37,253 nt of DNA, from NCBI RefSeq assembly GCF_900109135.1, contig NZ_FNYT01000030.1:1-37253 (forward strand). Direction: 5' to 3'. Positions 7,157 through 14,091 of this stretch are shown here, piece after piece; positions within the stretch are counted from its first letter, which is position 1, and every line of letters begins with the position of its first letter. This DNA is from Trichococcus ilyis (lineage in GTDB: Bacteria > Bacillota > Bacilli > Lactobacillales > Aerococcaceae). Position numbers and translations under genes: made by a program. The notes under the pieces are model-generated. The model was not told the DNA's origin and did no database searches. It saw only the letters and a list, made by a program, of their open reading frames with translations.

Positions 7157-7699
7157 TTACTTTTTATTTTCCATAACGTAATAGAAATGTTTTAGATTCT
7201 CAGGAAGTACGTATTCTTGCTCAGCTATACTATCAGCTAAACTTCCTCCGTACACCGCCTTAAGGATTCCTTCAATAACCATAGCCTTAGGGGGGACGGT
7301 ATATTCTTGACCTTGATAAATCCAAATTCGACAGTCAACTACGTTCCCACACAAATCACCACAGGATTCGCATATACTTTCTTTAAACTCCATCTGAATG
7401 TCGTGTCCATTAACACGGATTGTAGGCGAACTAAGAAATTTATGAGTTACCGCTAACTCCTTAGTATTCACATTGATTTTGTTTACATGTACATCTGTCC
7501 CAGTTGCTTCAAGTACATTTGCAATTTCCTTTAAAGCTTCATCTAAGCTGTCTTCTGCGCCCTGACAGCGAGTACATACACTCAAATCCAGATATAAAAA
7601 ATCAATTATTATTTTATTTTTTTCAATTTTAATTTCTTCTGCGTTTCCGCAACATCCTGTTGTACCTGAACAACATCCTGAATTGCTTTTATTAGTCAT
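7157..7699 (-). CDS. Cysteine-rich DUF2703-family thioredoxin-like protein
   Basis: A 180-residue protein. It begins with two Cys pairs (C9/C10 and C16/C17 in a Gly/Ser/Thr stretch), then a thioredoxin-like half with LDLSVCTRCQGAEDSLDEAL (C42, C45) and SSPTIRVNG (the family's cis-Pro region), then CESCGDLCG and further Cys. I place it in DUF2703, proteins of unknown function that often sit in mercury or arsenic loci. The start at 7699 is chosen over a GTG at 7708 because AAGGAG lies 8 bases before it. It is downstream of and on the same strand as the merA remnant, so it was probably the last gene of a merR-merA operon. The intact merA at 20385 lacks it. Confidence 0.8.
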   Translation of the reverse strand: MTNKSNSGCCSGTTGCCGNAEEIKIEKNKIIIDFLYLDLSVCTRCQGAEDSLDEALKEIANVLEATGTDVHVNKINVNTKELAVTHKFLSSPTIRVNGHDIQMEFKESICESCGDLCGNVVDCRIWIYQGQEYTVPPKAMVIEGILKAVYGGSLADSIAEQEYVLPENLKHFYYVMENKK

Positions 7700-7756
7700 A
7701 TTTAACACTCCTTGTAAGATAAAGATAAGGTTTGGATCATAAAAACCCAGGCATAA

Positions 7757-8259
7757 TCAGCTTTTTCGTATAAGTTACTTATTAAATAAACAATTTTAGC
7801 CAGCACAACAGGATAATTTTGATAGGACTTTGTCAAACGCTACGGCTGCTAATTTTGAGCCTTCTGCCATTGTTAAATAAGGTGCTAGCGTTTCTTTTAA
7901 GTCGTCTACGGTCAATCCCAACTTGACAGATAAAGAAGCGGCGTAAATAACTTCCCCTGCATTGTCAGCAACCACATGCACTCCCAGAATTTTTCGCATT
8001 TTTCTATCAGCTACAAGTTAAATTATACCCGTCGTACCATGATTTACAATCGGTCTAGCAACATTTGTTAACGGCAACACAGATGTTTTAATTTCATATC
8101 CTCTTTCATTCGCTTTCTTTTCTGTCAAACCAACGGTTGCGAATCCGAGACTTGTAAGCGCTGCCCTAGGGACTACTGTTAAATCGATTTTTTTATTTAA
8201 CCCACCAATCGCATTGTCTGCAACAATTCCTCCTTCATAGGCAGCCACGTAGACGAATT
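7757..8259. repeat. Direct repeat of the merA 3' region, copy 1
   Basis: This block matches about 20344-20849 at high identity, from about 40 bases beyond the merA stop to an abrupt break at AGACGAATT (8259). The two copies have the same orientation and enclose about 12 kb. The count of differences was not computed, but point changes are visible, including the nonsense codon in this copy. Confidence 0.85.
7796..8259 (-). pseudogene. merA: 3' remnant of mercuric reductase
   Basis: This encodes the C-terminal part of MerA, from [14 protein letters not shown] to the Hg(II)-accepting end KLSCCAG. It lacks the flavin domain, the redox-active Cys pair and the N-terminal HMA domain. The reading frame is kept, but AAA (Lys) in the intact copy has become TAA at 8018-8020, so the fragment is dead. 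The break at 8259 is sharp and joins a BRCT-domain fragment in the opposite orientation, which points to deletion or insertion-driven rearrangement. Confidence 0.92.
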
Positions 8260-8654
8260 ATGGAAGAGAAGAACGGATCCGCGATAAGAAAGGTCTCTTG
8301 TGAAGAAGGGAATGACGCGCATATGTTACGAGAAGAGAAGATTGTATTTACAGGCAAACTGGATACATTATCCCGGAAACAAGCCAACTACTAACACGCT
8401 AACTTTTACATTAAGCGTCCGCCCTAGGAGGGAAAACGCAAGCAACTGTCACCAAAGATACAACAATCTTGGTGGTAGGAAAGGCGAACACCAATCTTTT
8501 CCAAGAGGACCCGCGAAGTCTGAAGATGCAAAAAGTTGAAGCTTTACAGCAAGAAGGCCGACCTATTTGCTTGCTATCGGAGAAGACCTTCCTTGAGCGA
8601 GTTTCCGTACATTTGAATCAGATTGTGGGCATGATGAGGGCTAGTGAGAAATAG
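8260..8654 (+). pseudogene. Fragment of a DnaQ-like exonuclease BRCT domain
   Basis: Reading across a stop and frame changes gives LREEKIVFTGKLDTLSRKQAN, then after a decayed stretch (about 8385-8425) GGKTQATVTKDTTILVVGK, then RSLKMQKVEALQQEG and LLSEKTFLERV. This is the ordered pattern of a BRCT domain (start KIVFTGKL, GGK, TTILVVG, S.K..KAE.L...G, IL.E..F). In Lactobacillales such domains occur at the C-terminus of DnaQ-type 3'-5' exonuclease proteins, which I infer as the source. Only the C-terminal part is present. It is wedged between the merA remnant and an IS remnant. Confidence 0.7.
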
Positions 8655-8724
8655 ATTGTAATAATTGCTCTGATTAAGTAATCGATGATTCCAATGGATC
8701 CTAGAGACAGCTAGAACACGCCAG

Positions 8725-9158
8725 TTGCATTCACGGGTTCTGAGTTTAGAGCAGAAGAAATATCGGAATAATCCTTTCCCCTTCTCCAATTGGGAGCATT
8801 ATAAGAAAGAGGATGCTTTCATGTCCCACAATGGGCAGAAGCCCCTTCCGTTATCTAGCCCCTCGGAAAGATACTTATGGTTTCTCTCGAACTTTCAAGG
8901 TTTATGAGTGCGCAAACTGCTCAGGATGCCCCTTGCGAGCGCAATGCACCAAGGCGAAAGAAGGGAACAACAGAAGAAAATAATTAAAGATTTGCTTTCG
9001 GATGCAAAGACTGGCGCAATCTACGGAAAATGGAAGATCGATGTAGAACGAGCGTTCGGATTGCTGGAGGCTAATTTGTGCTTCACTCGATTCTCTGTCA
9101 GAGGAAAGGTGAATGTGTGCAAATACGCCTCCCAAGCAGCCCTCCTTAGGAGGAAATC
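8725..9158 (+). pseudogene. IS1182-type transposase remnant (C-terminal part)
   Basis: Read in shifting frames: YRNNPFPFSNWEHYKKEDAF, then YECANCSGCPLRAQCTKAK, then LLSDAKTGAIYGKWKIDVERAFGLLEANLCFTRFSVRGK. These match the order seen in the C-terminal half of IS1182/DDE_Tnp_1_6 transposases: Cys-rich segment, then the IDVEP.FG.....N..FTRFSVRGK signature carrying the last catalytic acidic residue. Frameshifts lie near 8895 and 8985. The N-terminal half and a left end were not found. Confidence 0.75.
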
Positions 9159-9173
9159 TGCACCTAGGTCCTC

Positions 9174-9217
9174 AAAAAGGTTCCAACCACCCCGATTCGG
9201 TGATTGGAACCTTTTTT
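9174..9217. terminator. Hairpin after the IS1182 remnant
   Basis: AAAAAGGTTCCAA..CA pairs with TG..TTGGAACCTTTTTT around a CCCCGATTCGG loop region, followed by a T-run. It may be the element's own terminator or lie near its right end. Confidence 0.7.
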
Positions 9218-9233
9218 CATTAGCTTACACTAG

Positions 9234-9335
9234 TTATATCCCAACTTCAGGGAAACATGAATAGATGGAAAAAGCAATATTAATGTTCTTTCTCGGCTGC
9301 GCCTTATGAGCATAGTCTGCAGCAAGTTTGGACAT
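9234..9335 (-). pseudogene. Truncated start of a gene downstream of the ArsR regulator
   Basis: A strong AAGGAGGAATT ribosome-binding site is followed by ATG at 9335 and 33 codons (start MSKLAADYAHKAQPRKN) before TAA at 9234. It lies 28 bases after the ArsR stop on the same strand, so it was probably the second gene of that operon, cut off by the IS remnant. The N-terminus is too short to identify; a metal transporter is a guess from context only. Confidence 0.35.
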
Positions 9336-9363
9336 TATGAATTCCTCCTTCTAATGTATAGAT

Positions 9364-9678
9364 TTATTCTGCTATCTCCCGAACATGGTCCAGGACTTGC
9401 TCTAAGATATGTACAACATGGGGATCATCGAGGCTGTAAAAAATCGCTTTTCCCTCTCTCCTTGCTTTAACCAAGCGCGCCTCTTTCAAAGTTCTTAATT
9501 GGTGGGAGATAGCGGATTGCTCCATTTCCAAGGAAGTGGTAATTGAGCCTACGCTTAATTCTTGTTGTTGCAGAAGAAAGAGGATCGATATTCTGGTAGG
9601 ATCACTGATAATCTTAAAAATCTTGCTGACAGACTGGATGGATTTTTTGTCCAACTGCGGTGTTATTGGTGTATTCAC
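9364..9678 (-). CDS. ArsR/SmtB-family metal sensor (CzrA-like)
   Basis: A 104-residue winged-helix repressor: FKIISDPTRISILFLL, recognition helix EMEQSAISHQLRTLKEARLV, beta-hairpin RREGKAIFYSL and a C-terminal helix. The alpha-5 metal site of CzrA-type Zn/Co sensors (D-x-H ... H..H) appears as D85, H87, H98 and E101, so the last ligand is Glu instead of His. Start: a GTG at 9678, because AGGAG lies 9 bases before it; upstream in-frame codons to 9870 look untranslated. It is divergent from the P1B-4 ATPase at 10182, which it likely represses. Confidence 0.88.
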   Translation of the reverse strand: MNTPITPQLDKKSIQSVSKIFKIISDPTRISILFLLQQQELSVGSITTSLEMEQSAISHQLRTLKEARLVKARREGKAIFYSLDDPHVVHILEQVLDHVREIAE

Positions 9679-9848
9679 TTGCACTCTCTCCTTTTTACAT
9701 GACCAAACGTTCATGATTAGGGTAACATACGTTTGATGAAATGCAAATTTTTTATCTTGAGATAAGGGTATACCTTTTTTTGGCTCACTAAAAAATGAAT
9801 TGAAAATTTGAAAAAATTTAAAAAAATAGCAAAATGAAAAGTTTAGTT

Positions 9849-9907
9849 TTGACATTGAATAGCAAATCATTTAAAATGAATGTATAAACATATGAATTGC
9901 AAATCAT
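9849..9907 (+). promoter_or_regulatory. Promoter and candidate ArsR operator
   Basis: TTGACA (9849-9854), 17 bases, TAAAAT (9872-9877) read toward the ATPase. Just downstream, 9892-9907 is a 16-base near-palindrome (ATGAaTTGCAAaTCAT, one mismatched pair), and GCAAATCAT is repeated at 9862-9870 and 9899-9907. Position and symmetry suit binding by the divergent ArsR protein; this is inference. Confidence 0.55.
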
Positions 9908-9957
9908 GTTTAAAACGAAAATATTCCGATTTAGGGAAGTAGAGAGGTGATTCTTAA

Positions 9958-10158
9958 ATGTCTCATAATGGAGACCATCTTGCATAGCTATGGGATGAGT
10001 TGACAGCGCAAACCATTTAAATAAGCTGGAAAGAAGCATGATTATGTTGCAGGTGGTACCAGCGCAATGTAGCTGATATAACTCCGCTTTTTCTTCGTTT
10101 GGGTATAGGCACAGTCATTATTGTAGCAGCTTGGTTAATGCAATTGATAAATATTTAA
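9958..10158 (+). pseudogene. Broken short ORF upstream of the P1B-4 ATPase
   Basis: A GAGAGGTG site precedes ATG at 9958 and MSHNGDHLA, then TAG. Further along, a hydrophobic stretch LGIGTVIIVAAWLMQLINI ends at 10158. It looks like a small membrane protein reduced by stops and frameshifts, placed between promoter and ATPase gene. The family is not recognised and the reading is uncertain. Confidence 0.3.
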
Positions 10159-10181
10159 GTTTATCGAGAAGGGTGATGGAA

Positions 10182-12113
10182 ATGAAAAATATACAAGAAC
10201 AACACACACACGAAAATCATAGCCACAATCACAAGCACGATCACGATCACAATCACGGAAAATTGCCCATTGTCATGTATTTCATTGGGTTAGTTGTGGC
10301 ACTTGTTGCATTGTTTTTAAGTGAAAAATATTTGATACTGCAAAATATTTTATTCTCACTGGCGACAATCAGTATGGGCTATCATGTCGTTATTCTTGAG
10401 GGCATGGGAGAAACGGTTAAGAACACAAAAATTAAAAAAAGATTTACCCCTAACTCTCATATTTTAATGGGATTGGCTGCCATTGGCGCTTCTTTGATGG
10501 GCAATTTTTGGGAAGGAACGTTGCTGATTCTTATTTTTTCTGCTGCCCATTTTCTTGAGGAGTATGCCGAGGGACGAAGCAAAAGAGAAATTGCGAAATT
10601 ACTCGAAATGAACCCAACAAAAGCTAGGTTAATCCTTCCAGACGGAAATACAAAAATCGTTGACGTTAGTGAATTAAAAGTGGGAGATCAACTCCAAGTA
10701 TTAAATGGGGACCAAGTACCCATTGATGGGATGATTTTATCGGGCATTACTTCCATTGATGAATCTTCCATTAATGGTGAAAGTATACCCAAAGAGAAGT
10801 CTAAAGGAGACATTGTATTTGGGAGTACGATTAATGGAACAGGGACGTTTACAATGGAAGTCACGAAAGAAACGAAAGACACTGTTTTCTCCAAAATCTT
10901 ACAACTCGTCAGTCAAAACCAAGAAAATCAAACAAGAGCTGCTAGTATTATCCAAAAGTTTGAACCAAGATATGTTAGTTTTGTTTTGATCGCAATCCCA
11001 CTCTTCATCTTATTTACTCCCTTTTTATTTCATTGGACATGGTCCGAAAGTATTTACAGAGGCTTAGTTCTTTTAGTGGCAGCCTCCCCTTGTGCCCTGG
11101 CAGCAAGCACCGTCTCCGCGACTCTGTCCGCAACCTCTAATCTGGCGAAACGAGGCGTGCTTTCCAAAGGAAGTACCTTTCTCTCCCAATTAGCGGATAT
11201 CGATGCCATTGCCTTCGACAAAACCGGGACCCTTACGCGTGGAAAACCGGAAGTAACCCATTACTATTTTGCTGATTCTGTGAATGAGGAACAGCTTATT
11301 GATATCGTAGTGGCTCTTGAAAAAGGAGCAAATCACCCACTGGCCAATGCAATCTTAGAAAAATTTGAAGCCAAAACTAACCTAAACATCGAAGTGACTA
11401 ATCAAATCGGGAAAGGTCTAACAGGGGGCTATAACGGAAAAAATTATCGTATCGGAAAACCGTCTTCTTTTGATACGGTCCCGGATGAGTATCTCCGTTC
11501 CAACAATGAATGGTCTTCACAAGGAAATACAGTTGTCTATGTAGCGGAAGATGAAAAAGTGATTGGGTTTATTGCCCTCATGGATATTCCGAGCGAACAT
11601 GCGCGAGAAACCATTGATTACTTTAGGAAACTGGGGATCCACACCACGTTGATTACGGGTGACTCGGAGTTGACAGGGAAAGCTGTAGGTGAACAGCTCG
11701 GTGTCGCAGAAGTGATTGCGAATGTCATGCCTGAAGACAAATCGAATATTATTAGTGAACAAAAAGAAAAATATGGTGTGACCGCCATGGTAGGAGATGG
11801 TGTGAACGATGCGCCAGCCCTCGTGAAGGCAGATGTCGGGATTGCGATGGGAGATGGTACGGATGTTGCGGTAGACGTATCTGATCTCGTTTTAATGCAA
11901 AATAATCTATCAAAACTAGTCCAAGCACATAAAATTTCTAAAAAAATGAACAAAGTGATTTGGCAAAATATCTACTTTTCCATGGCCGTCGTGGTCTTCT
12001 TAGTTATCGTTAGCCTTTTTGGGTTAACTGATATTGCAATCAGTGTCATTGTTCATGAGGGGAGTACTATCGTTGTAATTCTGAATGGACTTCGATTGTT
12101 AAGGTCTAACTAA
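10182..12113 (+). CDS. P1B-4-type heavy-metal ATPase with His-rich N-terminus
   Basis: A 643-residue P-type ATPase that should export divalent metal (Zn, Co, Cd or Fe(II)). The first 30 residues are a His/Asp/Asn stretch (HTHENHSHNHKHDHDHNHG) in place of an HMA domain. The metal-path motif is S302-P-C rather than CPC, and the last helix carries HEGST (about residue 625); both are P1B-4 signatures (CoaT/ZosA/PfeT group). The phosphorylated Asp is D346 in DKTGT. The HP motif (GANHPLA) and GDGVNDAP are present. The actuator motif reads NGES instead of TGES. The start at 10182 is chosen because AGAAGG lies 9 bases before it. A terminator follows. Probably controlled by the divergent ArsR. Confidence 0.93.
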   Translation: MKNIQEQHTHENHSHNHKHDHDHNHGKLPIVMYFIGLVVALVALFLSEKYLILQNILFSLATISMGYHVVILEGMGETVKNTKIKKRFTPNSHILMGLAAIGASLMGNFWEGTLLILIFSAAHFLEEYAEGRSKREIAKLLEMNPTKARLILPDGNTKIVDVSELKVGDQLQVLNGDQVPIDGMILSGITSIDESSINGESIPKEKSKGDIVFGSTINGTGTFTMEVTKETKDTVFSKILQLVSQNQENQTRAASIIQKFEPRYVSFVLIAIPLFILFTPFLFHWTWSESIYRGLVLLVAASPCALAASTVSATLSATSNLAKRGVLSKGSTFLSQLADIDAIAFDKTGTLTRGKPEVTHYYFADSVNEEQLIDIVVALEKGANHPLANAILEKFEAKTNLNIEVTNQIGKGLTGGYNGKNYRIGKPSSFDTVPDEYLRSNNEWSSQGNTVVYVAEDEKVIGFIALMDIPSEHARETIDYFRKLGIHTTLITGDSELTGKAVGEQLGVAEVIANVMPEDKSNIISEQKEKYGVTAMVGDGVNDAPALVKADVGIAMGDGTDVAVDVSDLVLMQNNLSKLVQAHKISKKMNKVIWQNIYFSMAVVVFLVIVSLFGLTDIAISVIVHEGSTIVVILNGLRLLRSN

Positions 12114-12143
12114 ATGTTGTCCTTCTAGTAAAGCCAAAGGATT

Positions 12144-12197
12144 GAGCTCGTGCAAAGGGTAAGAGCGCACATCTTTGCACGAGCTCTTTTATTTTTT
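12144..12197 (+). terminator. Terminator after the P1B-4 ATPase
   Basis: A perfect 14-base stem GAGCTCGTGCAAAG/CTTTGCACGAGCTC is followed by TTTTATTTTTT. Confidence 0.93.
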
Positions 12198-12320
12198 CGT
12201 TTGTCAAAATAAACTCAATAGAATCCCCAGCTTTCAATGTGCCAGCTGGGAACTATACTTCCTCGTCGCAGTCTTATACAATAGTTAGTGAATCTATTCC
12301 TTACAAAGAGAGGTTACTGC

Positions 12321-12809
12321 ATGATTTTATATTACCTACTGGCAGCTTTTTTGATTGCCACAGACCAACTGATGAAATGGGGGATCGTCCAAAATTTTTC
12401 CCTGTACGACCAGATGGAAGTTATTCCAGGCATTTTTTCCTTGTACTACATTCAAAACCGCGGGGCAGCATGGGGAATCCTTGAAGGAAGGATAGGTTTC
12501 TTCTTCCTCACCACCGTCGTGGTAGTGGGGTATATGGTTTACACCTTCCATAAGCAGCTGCAAAATAGCCGCTTGTCCGGCATTAGCTTCTCCTTCATTC
12601 TGGCAGGGGCTTTGGGCAACTTCATTGACCGGATGCGTATCGGCTATGTAGTGGATATGCTCCGTTTTGATTTCATCAATTTCCCGATTTTCAACTTGGC
12701 AGATGTTTTCCTCACCTTAGGAGTCAGCAGCATGATTATCTATATTCTCTTTTTCGAGAAAGAGGAAGACAATACGTCCAGTAGGGACATAGAAAGAAAG
12801 GGCAACTAA
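12321..12809 (+). CDS. lspA: Accessory signal peptidase II
   Basis: Prolipoprotein signal peptidase of 162 residues with four predicted membrane helices. Family motifs are present: TDQLMKW near the start, QNRGAAWGI, ALGNFIDRMRIGYVVD with catalytic D112, and FNLADVF with catalytic D128. It removes signal peptides from lipoproteins in the membrane. The start at 12321 follows GAGAGG by 7 bases and gives a normal LspA N-terminus; an ATG 33 bases upstream is less well placed. Extra lspA copies beside cadmium/zinc genes are a known pattern. A likely substrate here is the DUF1541 lipoprotein. Its own terminators isolate it from both neighbours. Confidence 0.93.
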   Translation: MILYYLLAAFLIATDQLMKWGIVQNFSLYDQMEVIPGIFSLYYIQNRGAAWGILEGRIGFFFLTTVVVVGYMVYTFHKQLQNSRLSGISFSFILAGALGNFIDRMRIGYVVDMLRFDFINFPIFNLADVFLTLGVSSMIIYILFFEKEEDNTSSRDIERKGN

Positions 12810-12834
12810 AAAAAGAGCGCAGACAGTTTATTTC

Positions 12835-12875
12835 AAAAGCTGATTCCGGTATTCCCCCCCGGAATCAGCTTTTTC
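12835..12875 (+). terminator. Terminator after lspA
   Basis: AAAAGCTGATTCC at 12835-12847 pairs with GGAATCAGCTTTT at 12861-12873; a C-rich loop and a short T-run complete it. Confidence 0.88.
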
Positions 12876-12990
12876 AGTTGTTATTGCTTCCTGTTTGCAG
12901 TAGGTGCTTTTCAAAGTGATTCACATCGAGCTGCTAGTCAGGTAACGGAGGAGATATCTTAATCCTTTCTTGGCATGATATACAATACCA

Positions 12991-13042
12991 TTGAAATTTT
13001 TAACAAATACTGATACAATTCATTCAAATGAACATTTGAATG
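12991..13042 (+). promoter_or_regulatory. cadC promoter and operator
   Basis: TTGAAA (12991-12996), 17 bases, TACAAT (13014-13019) preceded by TG. Directly after the -10, 13021-13042 is a perfect 10+2+10 inverted repeat: CATTCAAATG, AA, CATTTGAATG. The core is the classical ArsR/CadC operator type, placed where a bound dimer would block RNA polymerase. It should autoregulate cadC-cadD-cadA. Confidence 0.88.
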
Positions 13043-13057
13043 ATAGGGGGCTTAAAA

Positions 13058-13432
13058 ATGGAAGAAGTGGACTTAGAAGTTTGTCAAACTACGATTGTTC
13101 ATGAGGGAAAAGTTAATTATGTTAAATCCGAACTACACGGTAAAAACTTTGCGGACTTACTGGTACTAAGTAAATGCCTGGGAGATCTCTCCAGAGTTCA
13201 AATTCTATATGCATTATCCACTTATAAGGAAATGTGTGTCTGTGACTTAGCAGCTATTATTGATGCGAGCACGGCCACCACTTCTCATCATTTACGTTTT
13301 CTGAAAAAAAATGGCATAACCAAATCGTATAAAGAAGGGAAAATGGTTTATTATTCGCTCGCGAATCAAGAAATTTCAGATGCTATTGGTTCTTTGCTGA
13401 AAATATCGGAAGGCCTGCAGCTCACTTCTTAG
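13058..13432 (+). CDS. cadC: CadC-type ArsR repressor, cadmium sensor
   Basis: A 124-residue winged-helix metal sensor. Cadmium-site cysteines typical of CadC are seen: C9 in the N-terminal arm and the pair C60-V-C62 (KEMCVCDL) at helix alpha-3. The recognition segment is STATTSHHLRFLKKNGI, and the hairpin EGKMVYYSL. The secondary alpha-5 zinc site is not conserved (ANQEISDA). The start at 13058 agrees with CadC length and follows GGGGG by 7 bases. It is the first gene of cadC-cadD-cadA, and releases the operator when Cd, Pb or Zn binds. Confidence 0.9.
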   Translation: MEEVDLEVCQTTIVHEGKVNYVKSELHGKNFADLLVLSKCLGDLSRVQILYALSTYKEMCVCDLAAIIDASTATTSHHLRFLKKNGITKSYKEGKMVYYSLANQEISDAIGSLLKISEGLQLTS

Positions 13433-13448
13433 ATTGGAGGGACTAACC

Positions 13449-14057
13449 ATGTTGCCAACGATTGTATCTGCCCTTGCGGTATATGTTTCTACGAATATTG
13501 ATTACCTACTAATCCTCATGATTATTTTCTCCCAAAACGATACAAGAAGGAGAATAAAGATGATTATTGGGGGACAATATTTAGGAATGGGAATCTTAGT
13601 CGCCTTTAGTTTATTTGCAGCTTTTGTATTAAATTTTATTCCGCAAGACTGGGTTATCGGTTTGCTGGGATTAATCCCCTTGTCATTAGGGATCCGGTTG
13701 GCCCTAAAAAGGGAGGATCCGGAAGATGAGAATGTGCTTGAAAAAATGCAAGCACGTGGCTCCAATCCATTATTTTGGACGATAGCCCTGATTACCGTTG
13801 CTTCTGGCGGGGATAATCTAGGAATTTATATCCCCTACTTCACGGCCCTTACCTGGCCGGAAACTACTGTAGCGTTAATCGTTTTTGCAATTTCTATAGC
13901 GATTCTCTGCCATATCAGTTACAAACTGTCAAAAATTTCTTTGATATCCGAAACCATAGAAAAATATAAGCGGCCGGTTGTCTCCCTGGTTTTCATTGGC
14001 TTAGGTATTTATATCATGGTCGAGAATGGCACCATTCAAACATTATTCAGTTTATAA
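13449..14057 (+). CDS. cadD: CadD-family cadmium resistance transporter
   Basis: A 202-residue integral membrane protein with about five or six helices. It opens MLPTIVSALAVYVSTNIDYLLILMI, matching the CadD family pattern (N-terminal TNIDY.LIL), and has the central ASGGDNLGIYIPYF motif. CadD proteins confer cadmium (and sometimes other divalent metal) resistance by a poorly understood transport mechanism. The start at 13449 follows GGAGG; upstream in-frame codons overlap the ribosome-binding site. It lies 16 bases after cadC and 34 before cadA, so it is in the same transcript. Confidence 0.9.
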   Translation: MLPTIVSALAVYVSTNIDYLLILMIIFSQNDTRRRIKMIIGGQYLGMGILVAFSLFAAFVLNFIPQDWVIGLLGLIPLSLGIRLALKREDPEDENVLEKMQARGSNPLFWTIALITVASGGDNLGIYIPYFTALTWPETTVALIVFAISIAILCHISYKLSKISLISETIEKYKRPVVSLVFIGLGIYIMVENGTIQTLFSL

Positions 14058-14091
14058 AAGAAGTCAGTTAATTCATTAGAGGAGAGATACA

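Noticed and set aside
10196-10260. CRISPR-like or simple repeats in the CAC/CAT-rich stretch
   Set aside because: This is coding sequence for the His-rich N-terminus of the ATPase.
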